From NCBI GenBank assembly GCA_937916195.1, contig CALFTO010000091.1:1-15133 (forward strand): a stretch of 15,133 nucleotides of DNA, read 5' to 3'. The stretch is from an uncultured Clostridia bacterium. GTDB lineage: Bacteria > Bacillota > Clostridia > Oscillospirales > Acutalibacteraceae. Positions 15,118-15,133 of this stretch are shown piece by piece. The stretch's first letter is position 1; every line of letters starts with the position of its first letter. Position numbers and translations under genes: made by a program. The notes beneath the pieces were generated by a model. It worked only from the letters and a program-made list of their open reading frames with translations. It searched no databases and had not been told where the DNA came from.

Positions 15118-15133
15118 AAGGAGTGATTTTATG
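15118..15133 (+). CDS. Start of a further gene (only ribosome binding site and ATG visible)
   Basis: AAGGAG (15118-15123), seven bases, then ATG at 15131-15133 at the window edge. The spacing and strength fit a true translation start in this genome. Nothing of the protein can be seen, so no function is offered. Confidence 0.6.

Overview
The window reads as low-GC Gram-positive (Firmicutes, Clostridia) DNA, most likely from a gut Ruminococcus/Oscillospiraceae-type bacterium. This is inferred from the AT-rich codon use, strong AGGAGG/GAGGTG ribosome binding sites, a GLUG/Big_2 surface protein ending in a type I dockerin, and a zinc-ribbon/LRR + helix-turn-helix + Ser/Thr kinase gene set of a kind I associate with Clostridia. 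The species cannot be fixed from the sequence.

Layout. 1-920 (+) is the 3' end of a GH2 beta-galactosidase, closed by a terminator that starts a ~135-bp dispersed repeat (copy 1). 1199-1738 (-) is a GrpB/UPF0157 nucleotidyltransferase-like gene with its own promoter and terminator. 1800-2370 holds no credible gene and looks like decayed mobile or repeat DNA, with a small 11-bp tandem repeat. 2405-3298 (-) is a compact Fic toxin/VbhA-like antitoxin operon with a clear sigma-A promoter and terminator. 3464-6174 (-) is a three-gene operon in the order membrane-anchored zinc-ribbon/LRR protein, HTH protein, Ser/Thr kinase. The kinase frame has no usual start codon and overlaps the HTH gene in the -1 frame. 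Diverging from this operon, across a 202-bp spacer with an 18-bp inverted repeat, is a two-gene (+) operon at 6377-14558. It encodes two very large secreted proteins: a 1338-residue helical + beta-repeat protein, and a 1383-residue GLUG-Big_2-GLUG protein with a C-terminal dockerin. 14559-15130 carries two terminators, repeat copy 2 and a set of ~70-bp leader repeats, and ends at the start codon of a further gene.

How the parts may fit together. The right-hand two thirds pairs an inward-facing signalling module (zinc ribbon inside, LRR outside, HTH protein and kinase in the cytoplasm) with two exported surface or extracellular proteins. Their divergent arrangement around one inverted repeat suggests, but does not prove, co-regulation. 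The Fic pair and the GrpB gene look like independent cargo. The most interesting points are the start-less kinase frame, the changed residues at both sides of the expected Fic/antitoxin inhibitory contact, and the two classes of non-coding repeat.
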